DNA of 64,000 nt from assembly GCF_036924515.1 (NCBI RefSeq), contig NZ_JAZHRR010000001.1:5675001-5739000 (forward strand), read 5' to 3'. The position numbers and the translations under genes were made by a program. The notes beneath the pieces were generated by a model, which did no database searches, was not told where the DNA came from, and saw nothing but the letters and a program-made list of their open reading frames with translations. Below are positions 51,654 to 60,148 of the stretch, piece after piece. Within the stretch, counting starts at the first letter, position 1, and the number at the start of each line of letters is the position of its first letter. This stretch comes from Bradyrhizobium sp. AZCC 1610 (lineage in GTDB: Bacteria; Pseudomonadota; Alphaproteobacteria; Rhizobiales; Xanthobacteraceae).

Positions 51654-52445
51654 TCAGGAAGACGATATCACCGAAGTCAGACCGCCATCGACGGCAAGGA
51701 TCTGACCGGTGATGTGCTTGCCGGCGTCGCTGGCGAAGAGAACCGCGGCGCCTTTCAGATCGTCCTCGTCGCCGATGCGGCGGAGCGGCGCGCCGGCGGC
51801 GAGCTTTTCGACCCCGACAGCTTCGATCGTGCCCTTCGTCATCCTCGACGGAAAGAAGCCGGGCGCCAGTGCATTGGCCGTAATTCCGTAGCGTCCCCAA
51901 CTACCCGCCAGGGCCCGCGTGAAATTAACCACGGCGCCCTTGCTTGTATTGTAGGCAACCATCTGCATATCTCCGGAACTTCCGAACAGGCCCGCGATCG
52001 AAGCAAGGTTGATAATGCGGCCATACTTGTTGGGAATCATCGAGTGCTTTGCAACCTGTTGGCTGAGCAGGAACAGTGAGCGGATATTCAGATTCATCAC
52101 CTTGTCCCACGCTTCGATCGGGTGATCTTCGGTCGGCGCGCCCCAAGTGGCGCCGGCGTTATTCACCAGAATGTCCACCCGGCCGAGCTTCTTGATCGCT
52201 TCGTCAGTGAGCCGCTTGACGTCTTCGTCCCTGGAATTATCCGCAGCGATCCACTCCGCCTTGATGCCGAGACCGGCAAGGTGCGCTTGGGCTTTTTCCA
52301 GGTCTTGCGCCTTGCGAGACGAAATCAAGACCCGAGCCCCTTGCTCGCCTAGCGCCTCGGCGATCTGCAGCCCAAGGCCACGGGAGCCGCCTGTAACAAG
52401 GGCATTCTTGCCGGTGAGATCGAATGCCTTCTTGATGCTTCCCAT
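51654..52445 (-). CDS. Short-chain dehydrogenase/reductase
   Basis: 263 residues from the ATG at 52445. Classical SDR motifs: TGGSRGLG (cofactor), NNAG, the active-site serine in LASIAG and YNTSK with catalytic Tyr and Lys; LVTGGSRGLGLQIAEALGEQ with SSRKA suggests NADP preference. It likely oxidises a hydroxyacyl-CoA or ring alcohol in the surrounding CoA pathway. Located between two crotonase genes, with the decayed TetR downstream. Confidence 0.93.
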   Translation of the reverse strand: MGSIKKAFDLTGKNALVTGGSRGLGLQIAEALGEQGARVLISSRKAQDLEKAQAHLAGLGIKAEWIAADNSRDEDVKRLTDEAIKKLGRVDILVNNAGATWGAPTEDHPIEAWDKVMNLNIRSLFLLSQQVAKHSMIPNKYGRIINLASIAGLFGSSGDMQMVAYNTSKGAVVNFTRALAGSWGRYGITANALAPGFFPSRMTKGTIEAVGVEKLAAGAPLRRIGDEDDLKGAAVLFASDAGKHITGQILAVDGGLTSVISSS

Positions 52446-52509
52446 AGTCAAATCCTCAAGCTTGTGGACAAAGTTCTGCTGCGCGGTTACGTGGCGATCC
52501 GCGGGATTA

Positions 52510-53298
52510 CTATTTCCCGCGGAACACTGCCGAGCGGCGTTCCACGAAAGACTGGATGCCTTCTTTCATGTCTTCGCTGCTGAAAACGCGATCCTTGATC
52601 TTGGGAATGTAATCGATCGCAGCTGCCTCGCCGGCCTCGATGTATTTCAGCGCGGCTTCCTTGGTTACCTGAATGCCGATCGGAGCGTTCTTGGCGATCA
52701 GATTTGCAATCTCCATTGCGCGGGCGATTTGCTGGCCGGGAGCGACGACTTCCTGAACAAGCCCGATTTTGTGCGCTCTTGCCGCATTAAACTCGTCGCA
52801 CAGAAACAAATGATACATCGCATCTCCCCAGCCGGCCCGGGTCAGATAGCGAAAGTGGGCGCCACCTAATGGCGCGATTCCACGTTTGGATTCCATTTGG
52901 CAGAACCGGGCATCGTCGGCCGCCACGACAATGTCACCAGCCAGCATCATTTCGATGCCGATCGTAAAACAGATCCCCTGTACTGCCGTTACAATTGGCT
53001 TGCGGCACCGGCTTTTCAGCGCGAACGCATCGATGTTGCCGGGCTTGATGTCGGTATTCTCGGCCTTTGGTCCAAAGAATTTCGGCATGTCCAGCCCGGC
53101 CGTGAAATCCGGGCCTTCGGCACAGAGCACCCCGACCCAGTAATCGTCCGTTCGGTCGAGAAGCGTCATCGCATCCGACATCTGCGCCATCATCTGCGGA
53201 CTGAAGGAATTCTTCTTCGCCACGTTGTCGATGATGATCTTGAAGACGTGCCCATGCACCTCGGTACGGATCTGACCGACTTTTGTTTTCTCGCTCAT
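52510..53298 (-). CDS. Enoyl-CoA hydratase/isomerase (crotonase) family protein
   Basis: 262 residues after GGAGACCAGCAA. Oxyanion-hole segments GPDFTAGLDMPKF and QGICFTIGIEMMLAGDIVVA; the usual second-acid region KRGIAPLGGAHFRYLTRAGW carries no obvious Glu pair, so it may be an isomerase or hydrolase-type crotonase rather than a hydratase. Between the ligase and SDR genes of the operon. Confidence 0.92.
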   Translation of the reverse strand: MSEKTKVGQIRTEVHGHVFKIIIDNVAKKNSFSPQMMAQMSDAMTLLDRTDDYWVGVLCAEGPDFTAGLDMPKFFGPKAENTDIKPGNIDAFALKSRCRKPIVTAVQGICFTIGIEMMLAGDIVVAADDARFCQMESKRGIAPLGGAHFRYLTRAGWGDAMYHLFLCDEFNAARAHKIGLVQEVVAPGQQIARAMEIANLIAKNAPIGIQVTKEAALKYIEAGEAAAIDYIPKIKDRVFSSEDMKEGIQSFVERRSAVFRGK

Positions 53299-53483
53299 TT
53301 GCTGGTCTCCACTTGTTTCCAGGCGGCTGCGCGACGCAGGCTCCTCGGTCGACCGGCGTGCAGCCGATTGTTCTTTGCCTGCCAGCTTGGAACGGCCGCC
53401 GAGGGTTCGGCTACAAACGATTCGGATAACCGGCTATTCATTGGCGGTGCGCCCTGCTTCGAAGTTTAGTTCTGGATCATCGC

Positions 53484-55103
53484 TCAGCTCAGCGCCGCGA
53501 ACGCGGTCCGTCCCGCGGCTGCGGCATCGGACGTGTTTCCCGCCGCCCGTTCGATCGCCATCTCTCGCAGCTTGTGTTTGAGTATCTTACCGGTGGAGGC
53601 TGAGGGCAGAGCATCGAGCACGATCAATTGAGTCGGCCGCTTGTACGAAGTGAGCTGCTGGGCCGTGTATGACTTCAGCTCTTCGGCGCTGACGCTGGCG
53701 CCGGGGAGAAGCTGCACGAACGCGACGACCTCCTCATTGCCATCGACGGTCCGCCCGACCACGGCCGATTGAACGACTTGGTCGTGCGCGTTCAGCACCG
53801 CCTCCACCTCGGCGGGGTAAACGTTGAAGCCGGAGCGGATGATGAGTTCTTTGGTGCGGCCTGCGATGTAGAGATGGCCCTCGCCGTTCACGCGGGCGAG
53901 ATCTCCTGTGTTGAACCATCCCTGGTCATCGATCGCCGCGGCCGTCTGCTCGGGAGAGCGATAGTAACCAAGCATCACGTTGGGACCTCGGACGTGCAAT
54001 TCGCCCACGTCGCCGGTCACCACCTCCTTGCCCTGCCTGTCCACGATCCGGTGCTCAATACCGGGAAGAAAGGGGCCGACTGACTCGTCCGAGACTGGGT
54101 GTTCGGAACGGACACCCGACAGGCCCGGCGAACATTCGGTTATGCCGTAATTGTTCAATAGCGGGATTCCGAATTCGTCCTCGATCCGCTTCTTCAGATC
54201 GAGGTCGAGCGGAGCGCCAGCGACGGCTATGATCCGCAGCTTGCCTCGCTCGAGTCGTTGGATGCCCTTGACCGCCTTGTGTTCGAGCAGACGCTGATAT
54301 GTGGCGGGAACACCGAACAGGCTCGTAATCCCCTCCTCGGCTATGGCATGGGCCAGCGCGGCGGGATCGGCCTTGGCCACAACATACAATGTGCCGCCGT
54401 GCATCAGCGTGGCGATCAGCAGGATCGAATACCCGACGATGTGGGACATCGGCAGCACGCCGTAGATGCGGTCGGCTGGACCGCTTTGGCGAAGAATTCC
54501 TGAAGTCCTTGCGGTAAAGAGCAGATTGCGGTGGCTCAGCATGACTCCCTTCGGAGCACCGGTCGTGCCCGAGGTGTACAAGAGGCCAGCGACCTGGCGG
54601 GCGCCATCTTTCTCGACGGGCTCCGCTTGCGCATCCGCATTGAGTGGACCAATACCGATTCCACCGAATGGCCCCACGGCGCCGATTTTAGCACCGACGC
54701 GGCTGGCGTGATCGGCGGCTTCCTTCGAAAGTGCCGAGTTGAACAGCACACGCCTGGCGCCGCTGTGCGTGCTGATCAGGTCGATCTCCCTGGCTGATAG
54801 GCGGGGATTAACCGCAATGCCCCAAGCATCGAGCTTGCTCGCCGCGAAGAGCATCGCTCCCAGGGCCACGCTGTTCTCGCTCGCAATCATCACGCGATCG
54901 CCCGGCCTGATCCCCAAATTGGAAAGATCCTTCGCTACGGCGTCGACAGCTTCCGAGAATTGCCGGTAGCTCCACGAACGCCCCCCTTCCACGAAGGCCG
55001 GATGATCCGGGATGTCCCGCACGAACGGCGCGTAGACCTCGTGTACCCTGGACGGCAGGCCGTCCAGCAGCTCGGCCGCAGTGAGTTCGTCCACGCTCCT
55101 CAT
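53484..55103 (-). CDS. AMP-forming acyl-CoA synthetase
   Basis: 539 residues from the ATG at 55103 (GAGGAGG upstream). ANL superfamily motifs: P-loop LLYTSGTTGAPKGVM, LLNNYGITECSP, GWFNTGDLARVNGEG, and AGRTKELIIRSGFNVYPAEVE; the catalytic lysine is in PSASTGKILKHKLRE. It activates a carboxylic acid as adenylate and transfers it to CoA, so it should start the pathway encoded downstream. Two palindromes lie within 200 bases upstream. Confidence 0.95.
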   Translation of the reverse strand: MRSVDELTAAELLDGLPSRVHEVYAPFVRDIPDHPAFVEGGRSWSYRQFSEAVDAVAKDLSNLGIRPGDRVMIASENSVALGAMLFAASKLDAWGIAVNPRLSAREIDLISTHSGARRVLFNSALSKEAADHASRVGAKIGAVGPFGGIGIGPLNADAQAEPVEKDGARQVAGLLYTSGTTGAPKGVMLSHRNLLFTARTSGILRQSGPADRIYGVLPMSHIVGYSILLIATLMHGGTLYVVAKADPAALAHAIAEEGITSLFGVPATYQRLLEHKAVKGIQRLERGKLRIIAVAGAPLDLDLKKRIEDEFGIPLLNNYGITECSPGLSGVRSEHPVSDESVGPFLPGIEHRIVDRQGKEVVTGDVGELHVRGPNVMLGYYRSPEQTAAAIDDQGWFNTGDLARVNGEGHLYIAGRTKELIIRSGFNVYPAEVEAVLNAHDQVVQSAVVGRTVDGNEEVVAFVQLLPGASVSAEELKSYTAQQLTSYKRPTQLIVLDALPSASTGKILKHKLREMAIERAAGNTSDAAAAGRTAFAALS

Positions 55104-55200
55104 GCCATCCTCCTCGCGCCTTGTTTTCGGGGGTGCTGCGTGGCCTCCCTTCAAACGGGCGAGTCCACTCCTTCACTTCCATCGGCCGCCAAAAGTAAAT

Positions 55201-55217
55201 AGTTCTAAAATAGAACT
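55201..55217. promoter_or_regulatory. Palindromic operator upstream of the acyl-CoA ligase operon
   Basis: AGTTCTA-AAA-TAGAACT, 7-bp arms, 98 bases before the ligase start. Core identical to the palindrome at 37804-37826. Confidence 0.6.
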
Positions 55218-55275
55218 GTCAAGCCGGATGGTTGTACGCCGTTCTCGAAGTAAGGATGACTTCCATCCTACGCGC

Positions 55276-55296
55276 TCAATTCCTATTTGGAATTGA
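55276..55296. promoter_or_regulatory. Second palindrome upstream of the acyl-CoA ligase operon
   Basis: TCAATTCC-TATTT-GGAATTGA, 8-bp arms, centred 77 bases from the 55201 site, a spacing near seven helical turns. Confidence 0.55.
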
Positions 55297-55649
55297 ATGA
55301 TTGAGACGCAGATTATTCGGAGAAATCAGTGGGATAAGACTAATTTGGGGAAGTGCGTTGCTCGTTGGCACGCGCAGTCGCGATATTCAGCGCTCGTTAG
55401 AGTCAGCTGATCCCACGCGAATGCTCGCTTCGCGTGCGCAGGTTGGAGAAGTTTGGCACAGGCATCGTCGTTAGCGGCTCGCAATAATCGCGTCATTGCT
55501 ACGCCACTGCGGCATTAATCGCTAAGTGAACACTGGCTGAAGCTGGCAACTCGCCGTACGACGCCAGCTCATTGGGCGCCGTACGGTGAAACATCTCGAC
55601 TGCTCAGGCATCCGCAGCACAAAGTCCGCACGCATCACTCAATTTCACG

Positions 55650-56039
55650 TTACAGGGAGCATGCGTTTAGCTGGCGATCTTCAAGCGCCTGGTGCAACTG
55701 CGGGACGCCTTCAATGGAACCTCCATAGTGCTTGCCCCAACTCCGAAGCGAAAGCAGTACAGGCCCCAGGCTCTGCCCGAAGGCAGAGATTTCATATTCC
55801 ACCTTCGGAGGAATCTGCGGATAGGCATGGCGCACGATCACGCCATCGGCCTCCAGTTCGCGCAATTGGAGCGTCAAGATTCTCTGCGTGGCGTTAGGGA
55901 TGGCTCGGGACAATTCCATGAACCGCTTCTTGCCGGCGAAGAGATGAAACAGGATCAGTGGCTTCCACATGCCGCCAATGACGGACAGTGTCACCCCGAC
56001 CGCACATCCGCTTTTCGCGTCAAACCGCCTTGGACGCAT
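55650..56039 (-). CDS. HxlR-family transcriptional regulator 3
   Basis: 129 residues from the ATG at 56039, after TTTGGAGGTGTCT; the ATG at 56063 has no such site. Core: SGCAVGVTLSVIGGMWKPLIL with the family cysteine, HTH KKRFMELSRAIPNATQRILTLQLRELE, wing PPKVEYEISAFGQSL. It lies upstream of the acyl-CoA ligase operon on the same strand and is a candidate for binding the palindromes between them. Confidence 0.92.
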   Translation of the reverse strand: MRPRRFDAKSGCAVGVTLSVIGGMWKPLILFHLFAGKKRFMELSRAIPNATQRILTLQLRELEADGVIVRHAYPQIPPKVEYEISAFGQSLGPVLLSLRSWGKHYGGSIEGVPQLHQALEDRQLNACSL

Positions 56040-56510
56040 AGACACCTCCAAAAATGGTCGCATCTGCTATAATTATGCGTTCTGCGGCATGCAGGCACGA
56101 ATTCGGGTGGGCGGACCCTAAACTCCGGTCATACTCGCTCGGTTGACGTCTTTGGATGTTGCCGTCGATGCCATTTGAACCGACGTCAGGATTTATATCA
56201 CATGACGATCATAATACAATAGATGCTCGCAGCCTCCTGCAAGACAGCGGCGTGATTTCGGCAACGAACTCACTGACGGCGCGCGCCGGAGCGGCTGCAC
56301 GGATAAGCCTCGGCATGGCCGGTAGCCTGCCCAGGCTTCGGGACGCTCCGTCGTCATGTCAGGCCCGCTGTCATATCGGCCAAGGCCTGACTCCGCGCTT
56401 TGGCATGCGTCGGGTACGTCCATAAATGATAGTAGCCGCTTTAATTGTGCCTTCTTGCGAAAAAGAGGCGCGACCATAGGTCCGTGGACAACGCAACACC
56501 GACCTAGGAT
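56040..56510. other. Intergenic region, no gene recognised
   Basis: About 470 bases between divergent HxlR 3 and the AcuI-like gene. A TATAAT box (56070-56075) is seen. ATGACGATCATAAT at 56203 shares ATGACGAT with the TetR-type palindrome at 63228. Confidence 0.4.
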
Positions 56511-57503
56511 ATGGCGATGACGTTCAAGGCACTGCTGGCAGCAAAGACCGATGGAAAGATTACCACCAGCGTGGTCGAACTGAACGAGCAAGATCTCATG
56601 CCTGGCGACGTTACGGTCGCCGTCGACTATTCGACCGTGAACTACAAGGATGCGCTGGCCATTAGCGGGCGCACGGAGGTCATTCGCCAGTTTCCCCTCA
56701 TTCCCGGCATCGATCTTGCTGGAACAGTGGAGGCATCCTCCTATCCCGGCATCGCAGTCGGAGACCGCGTCGTCGCCAACAGCTGGGGATTAAGTCAGAC
56801 CCATCATGGTGGATATGCCCAGAGGGCACGGCTGAAAGGCGAATGGTTGGTGAAGATTCCGGCGCCATTTTCGACAAAGGACGCCATGGCGATCGGAACG
56901 GCCGGTTACACCGCGATGCTGTCGGTGCTCGCCCTCGAACATGGCGGCATCACACCGCAGCGTGGCGACATCCTTGTAACCGGCGCCAACGGCGGCGTCG
57001 GCTCGATCGCGATCGCCCTCCTCGCCGATCTCGGCTATCGCGTTGTTGCATCTACTGGACGTCTTGAAGAATCCGATTATCTGCGGAGCCTCGGTGCGCC
57101 CGACGTCATCGATCGGCGGACGCTTTCGGAGCCCGGAGCTCCTATCGCGCGCGAGCGTTGGGCGGGAGCAGTCGACTCCGTCGGCAGTCATACGCTGGTG
57201 AACGTGCTGGCGCAGACGCAGTACCGCGGCGTGGTGACGGCCTGCGGCCTGGCTCAGGGTGTCGATCTTCCCGGAACGGTTCTGCCGTTCATCCTGCGCA
57301 ACGTCACACTTGCTGGAATCGACTCGGTGAATGCCCCGCAGGAGGCGCGAATCGAGGCATGGTCGCGTTTGGCTCGCGACCTGGACCTGAACAAGCTCGC
57401 CCGAACGACGCAGGTGGTCGGCCTCGCAGAGGTCCCCGATGTGGTGCGCCAAATGTTCGCCGGGAAGGTCCAGGGCCGCACGGTCGTCGACGTCAATGCC
57501 TAG
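56511..57503 (+). CDS. acuI: AcuI/YhdH-family NADPH-dependent acrylyl-CoA reductase-like oxidoreductase
   Basis: 330 residues, the family length. Characteristic segments are VAVDYSTVNYKDALAISGR, FPLIPGIDLAGTVE, GTAGYTAMLSVLALE and VTGANGGVGSIAIALLADLG, ending AGKVQGRTVVDVNA. AcuI reduces acrylyl-CoA to propionyl-CoA and detoxifies reactive enoyl-CoA species; members also accept other short enoyl substrates. It stands alone on the plus strand between two minus-strand CoA operons, so reduction of an enoyl-CoA intermediate is a reasonable inference. Confidence 0.88.
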   Translation: MAMTFKALLAAKTDGKITTSVVELNEQDLMPGDVTVAVDYSTVNYKDALAISGRTEVIRQFPLIPGIDLAGTVEASSYPGIAVGDRVVANSWGLSQTHHGGYAQRARLKGEWLVKIPAPFSTKDAMAIGTAGYTAMLSVLALEHGGITPQRGDILVTGANGGVGSIAIALLADLGYRVVASTGRLEESDYLRSLGAPDVIDRRTLSEPGAPIARERWAGAVDSVGSHTLVNVLAQTQYRGVVTACGLAQGVDLPGTVLPFILRNVTLAGIDSVNAPQEARIEAWSRLARDLDLNKLARTTQVVGLAEVPDVVRQMFAGKVQGRTVVDVNA

Positions 57504-57686
57504 CTATGTTGCGACCGGACTTGCTTGGCGACGCCTCGATGAAAATCGGACGCGCGGCAACAAGACAGCAAACCCTCTCGGAGTCCAATATATGCCAACT
57601 TTGCGGTCGATGCCGGCGAGAGGCACGTCAACTCGAAAGGCAATGGTCAATCGCGCTTCGTAGGTCCGGACCAAAGCAAGTGCGAG

Positions 57687-58466
57687 TCACCATTTCTCGG
57701 CCCACGGTCGGAGCACGACTTCGAACGCCCAGGTCGACCGATGCTGCTGATGAAGCTGAAGATAGGTTTTCGCGATATGGACGGGGTCGGCCATGTTGTC
57801 GTCGACGGTCGTTCCCGCCAGCCGGTGCGCGCGGGTCCCGTCCGCTTGAGTCCAGCCGATCGCGGCGTCGATCGGCACATTCGCAACGTGGATCCCCTGC
57901 GGCATCAGTTCTCTTGCCATGCTTTGCGCGAGTCCGGACTTGGCATGACATGCCATTGCAAAGGCGCCACTTGATGGGAAGCCCTTGAGTGCCGCGCTGG
58001 CGTTCGTGAAGATGATCGTTCCTCTCGCGCCATTGGCATCGGGTTCGTTTCCGAGCATAAGCCGGGCGGCCTGTTGACCAATCAGAAATGCAGAGAACGC
58101 CGAGTTTCGAAGTGTCTCGAGCGCCATGATCGGATCGGCTTCGATGACGTTCTTGCGGAAAATGCCGGGCACCCGGCCATCGATGTTATGCACCACAAGT
58201 CTCGGCGTCCCGATGTCTTGAACGACATTCTCGAACAGCTGCGCCACGGCCGCCGGTTCGCTGGCATCGCAGGCGTATCGACGTGCGCCGTGCGTCTTTT
58301 CGAGGGTCTCAAGGACCGCTTTTTCGGGATTCCTGGCTGCGACGCAGACACGCATGCCGTTTTCCGCGAACAGCCGGGCGCAACTCGAGCTGATGCCCGG
58401 GCCGCCGCCGACAATGAGTGCAACGTCCTGTACGGAAGGTTGAGTGTCGCGCTTGGATTGATTCAT
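57687..58466 (-). CDS. SDR-family protein lacking the catalytic tyrosine
   Basis: 259 residues from the ATG at 58466. Cofactor motif LIVGGGPGISSSCARLF. The position of the usual YxxxK motif reads MACHAKSGLAQSMAREL, so Lys is kept and Tyr is replaced. The end HRSTWAFEVVLRPWAEKW is shared with the SDR at 59424. These Tyr-less SDRs are a recognised side branch with unclear activity. Last gene of a minus-strand operon beginning with the molybdopterin oxidoreductase. Confidence 0.85.
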   Translation of the reverse strand: MNQSKRDTQPSVQDVALIVGGGPGISSSCARLFAENGMRVCVAARNPEKAVLETLEKTHGARRYACDASEPAAVAQLFENVVQDIGTPRLVVHNIDGRVPGIFRKNVIEADPIMALETLRNSAFSAFLIGQQAARLMLGNEPDANGARGTIIFTNASAALKGFPSSGAFAMACHAKSGLAQSMARELMPQGIHVANVPIDAAIGWTQADGTRAHRLAGTTVDDNMADPVHIAKTYLQLHQQHRSTWAFEVVLRPWAEKW

Positions 58467-58526
58467 GTTGCTTGCTCGCATGCGTTTGGTGGCCGGCAAT
58501 CTATTTCTTCAGTAATTCGATCAGCC

Positions 58527-59348
58527 TCACCTGTAACTGGGAGCGCGTTTCTCGATAAAGGCTCGCACGGCTTCGGTGTGCTCCGCCGTACCCGCCGCAA
58601 CGACCATCTTCTCGGCCTCGTGATCCAATGACGTCAGGAAGTCAGCCGATAGCGCAAAGTCGAGATTATCCTTGATGGCGGCATAGGCGCTCACCGGACC
58701 GTTCGCCAACATCCTCGCCCATGCGAACGCTTCGCTCTGCAGGTCAACATCAGGCACCACGCGATTTACCAGTCCAAGTGCTTCGCAGCGGCGTGCATCG
58801 ATCCGTTCGGACAGGAACATCAGTTCGCGGGCACGCGCCGTCCCGGCCAGCCGGGTCAACAGCCACGAAATGCCGTAATCGCCCGTGAGCGCAATCCTAG
58901 CGTAACCAGTCGTCATGATGGTGGACTCGGCCGCGATACGAACGTCGCAGGCGAGCGCGATCGCAAGCCCAGCGCCAGCAGCCGGTCCCGGCAAGGCCGC
59001 GATGGTTGGTTTACGCACCGAGACGAGTACGCCGGTCAGGGTTCGTTGACGTTCCTGCAATCGCGCAACCTTGTCACTGAATGACAGGGCCGGTGCGGCA
59101 GAGTTGCCGCCCATCCCCTTGACGTCGCCGCCCGAACAGAAAGCGCTGCCTGCACCGGTAATCAGCAGTGCACCGACGTCCGGATCATCACCGTTGCGCT
59201 TGATCATCCGGCGCAGCGCTGGCGTGAGATGGTCGGAAAGCGAATTTCGTGCTTCCGGTCGGTTCAAGGTGATCACTGCGACGCGATCCCGGATTGCACA
59301 CAGTAGTTCGTCCGTCCCTGTATCAATCGAGATTGACCCATCAGTCAT
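58527..59348 (-). CDS. Enoyl-CoA hydratase/isomerase (crotonase) family protein
   Basis: 273 residues. Oxyanion-hole segments GSAFCSGGDVKGMGG and LPGPAAGAGLAIALACDVRI; RIALTGDYGISWLLTRLAG occupies the second-acid region, where Asp takes the place of Glu, as in PaaG-type isomerases. It may therefore isomerise a ring or chain double bond on a CoA ester. Middle of the operon, between two Tyr-less SDR genes. Confidence 0.92.
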   Translation of the reverse strand: MTDGSISIDTGTDELLCAIRDRVAVITLNRPEARNSLSDHLTPALRRMIKRNGDDPDVGALLITGAGSAFCSGGDVKGMGGNSAAPALSFSDKVARLQERQRTLTGVLVSVRKPTIAALPGPAAGAGLAIALACDVRIAAESTIMTTGYARIALTGDYGISWLLTRLAGTARARELMFLSERIDARRCEALGLVNRVVPDVDLQSEAFAWARMLANGPVSAYAAIKDNLDFALSADFLTSLDHEAEKMVVAAGTAEHTEAVRAFIEKRAPSYR

Positions 59349-59423
59349 GGTTTTGACCTTTCAAGTCTTGCGTCTGGAGAGCTCTTCGCCACGCGTAGGC
59401 GCATTAACTTTTGCTGGCCAGGG

Positions 59424-60128
59424 TCACCAATTTTCGCGGAATGGCCGCAGTTCCGTGAGGAATGACCAGGCCGATCGGTCCTGACCGTAGAGATGGTACA
59501 GTTCGTCGGCAATGGCGGCAGGCTTGATGAAGAATTCATCCGGTTTGTCGCTCATCCGCGCGCGCATCCGGGGCGTATCGATCACGGCGTCGATGAGAAG
59601 ATAGGCGACGTGGACGCCGAGAGGCCCCATGTCACGCGCGATCGACTCGGCCAATATACGCTGCGCCGCCTTTGTCGGAGCGAAGCCGGCAAAATTTGCT
59701 TTGCCTCGGATCGAAGACGTGTTTCCGGTCACCAGGATCGCGCCCTTACCTCTCTCGATCATGCCAGGAGCCACTTCGCGGGCCAGGTACAACAAGCCCA
59801 TCACGTTGACCTCGAAATTGCCCTTGAGCATCTTCGGGTCGATCTCGCGAAAGCTCCCCCAGCCTCCTCCGACTGCGTTGTGGATGAGAACTTCGGCCGC
59901 GCCGAAACGGCGTCTTACGTCAGTAACCACGGTCCGCACCTGGCTCTCGTCCGAGACGTCGCAGGTCATCGCGTGCACGTCGGGAAGCTCTTGCGCAAGG
60001 GAATTGATGATCTCCGTTGAACGAGCAAGCGCTATGATACGGAACCCGCCGGCAGAGAACCGCTTGACGATGGCAGCTCCCGTGCCCGGCCCTACCCCGG
60101 TGACGATCGCGATTGGTTTCTCGGTCAT
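59424..60128 (-). CDS. SDR-family protein lacking the catalytic tyrosine
   Basis: 234 residues, GAAGGAAG upstream. Cofactor motif IVTGVGPGTGAAIVKRF, N-A motif LIHNAVGG. The YxxxK position reads FAPTKAAQRILAESIARD, with Phe in place of Tyr and Lys kept. The C-terminal QDRSAWSFLTELRPFRENW parallels the SDR at 57687. Only 20 bases downstream of the molybdopterin oxidoreductase gene. Confidence 0.87.
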   Translation of the reverse strand: MTEKPIAIVTGVGPGTGAAIVKRFSAGGFRIIALARSTEIINSLAQELPDVHAMTCDVSDESQVRTVVTDVRRRFGAAEVLIHNAVGGGWGSFREIDPKMLKGNFEVNVMGLLYLAREVAPGMIERGKGAILVTGNTSSIRGKANFAGFAPTKAAQRILAESIARDMGPLGVHVAYLLIDAVIDTPRMRARMSDKPDEFFIKPAAIADELYHLYGQDRSAWSFLTELRPFRENW

Positions 60129-60148
60129 TCGATGCTTCCTTCGAGCGA

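Larger units (their letters stand above)
55104..55649. other. Intergenic region between the ligase operon and HxlR 3
   Basis: About 550 bases. Apart from the two palindromes at 55201 and 55276 no gene or repeat was recognised; short frames look random. Confidence 0.5.
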
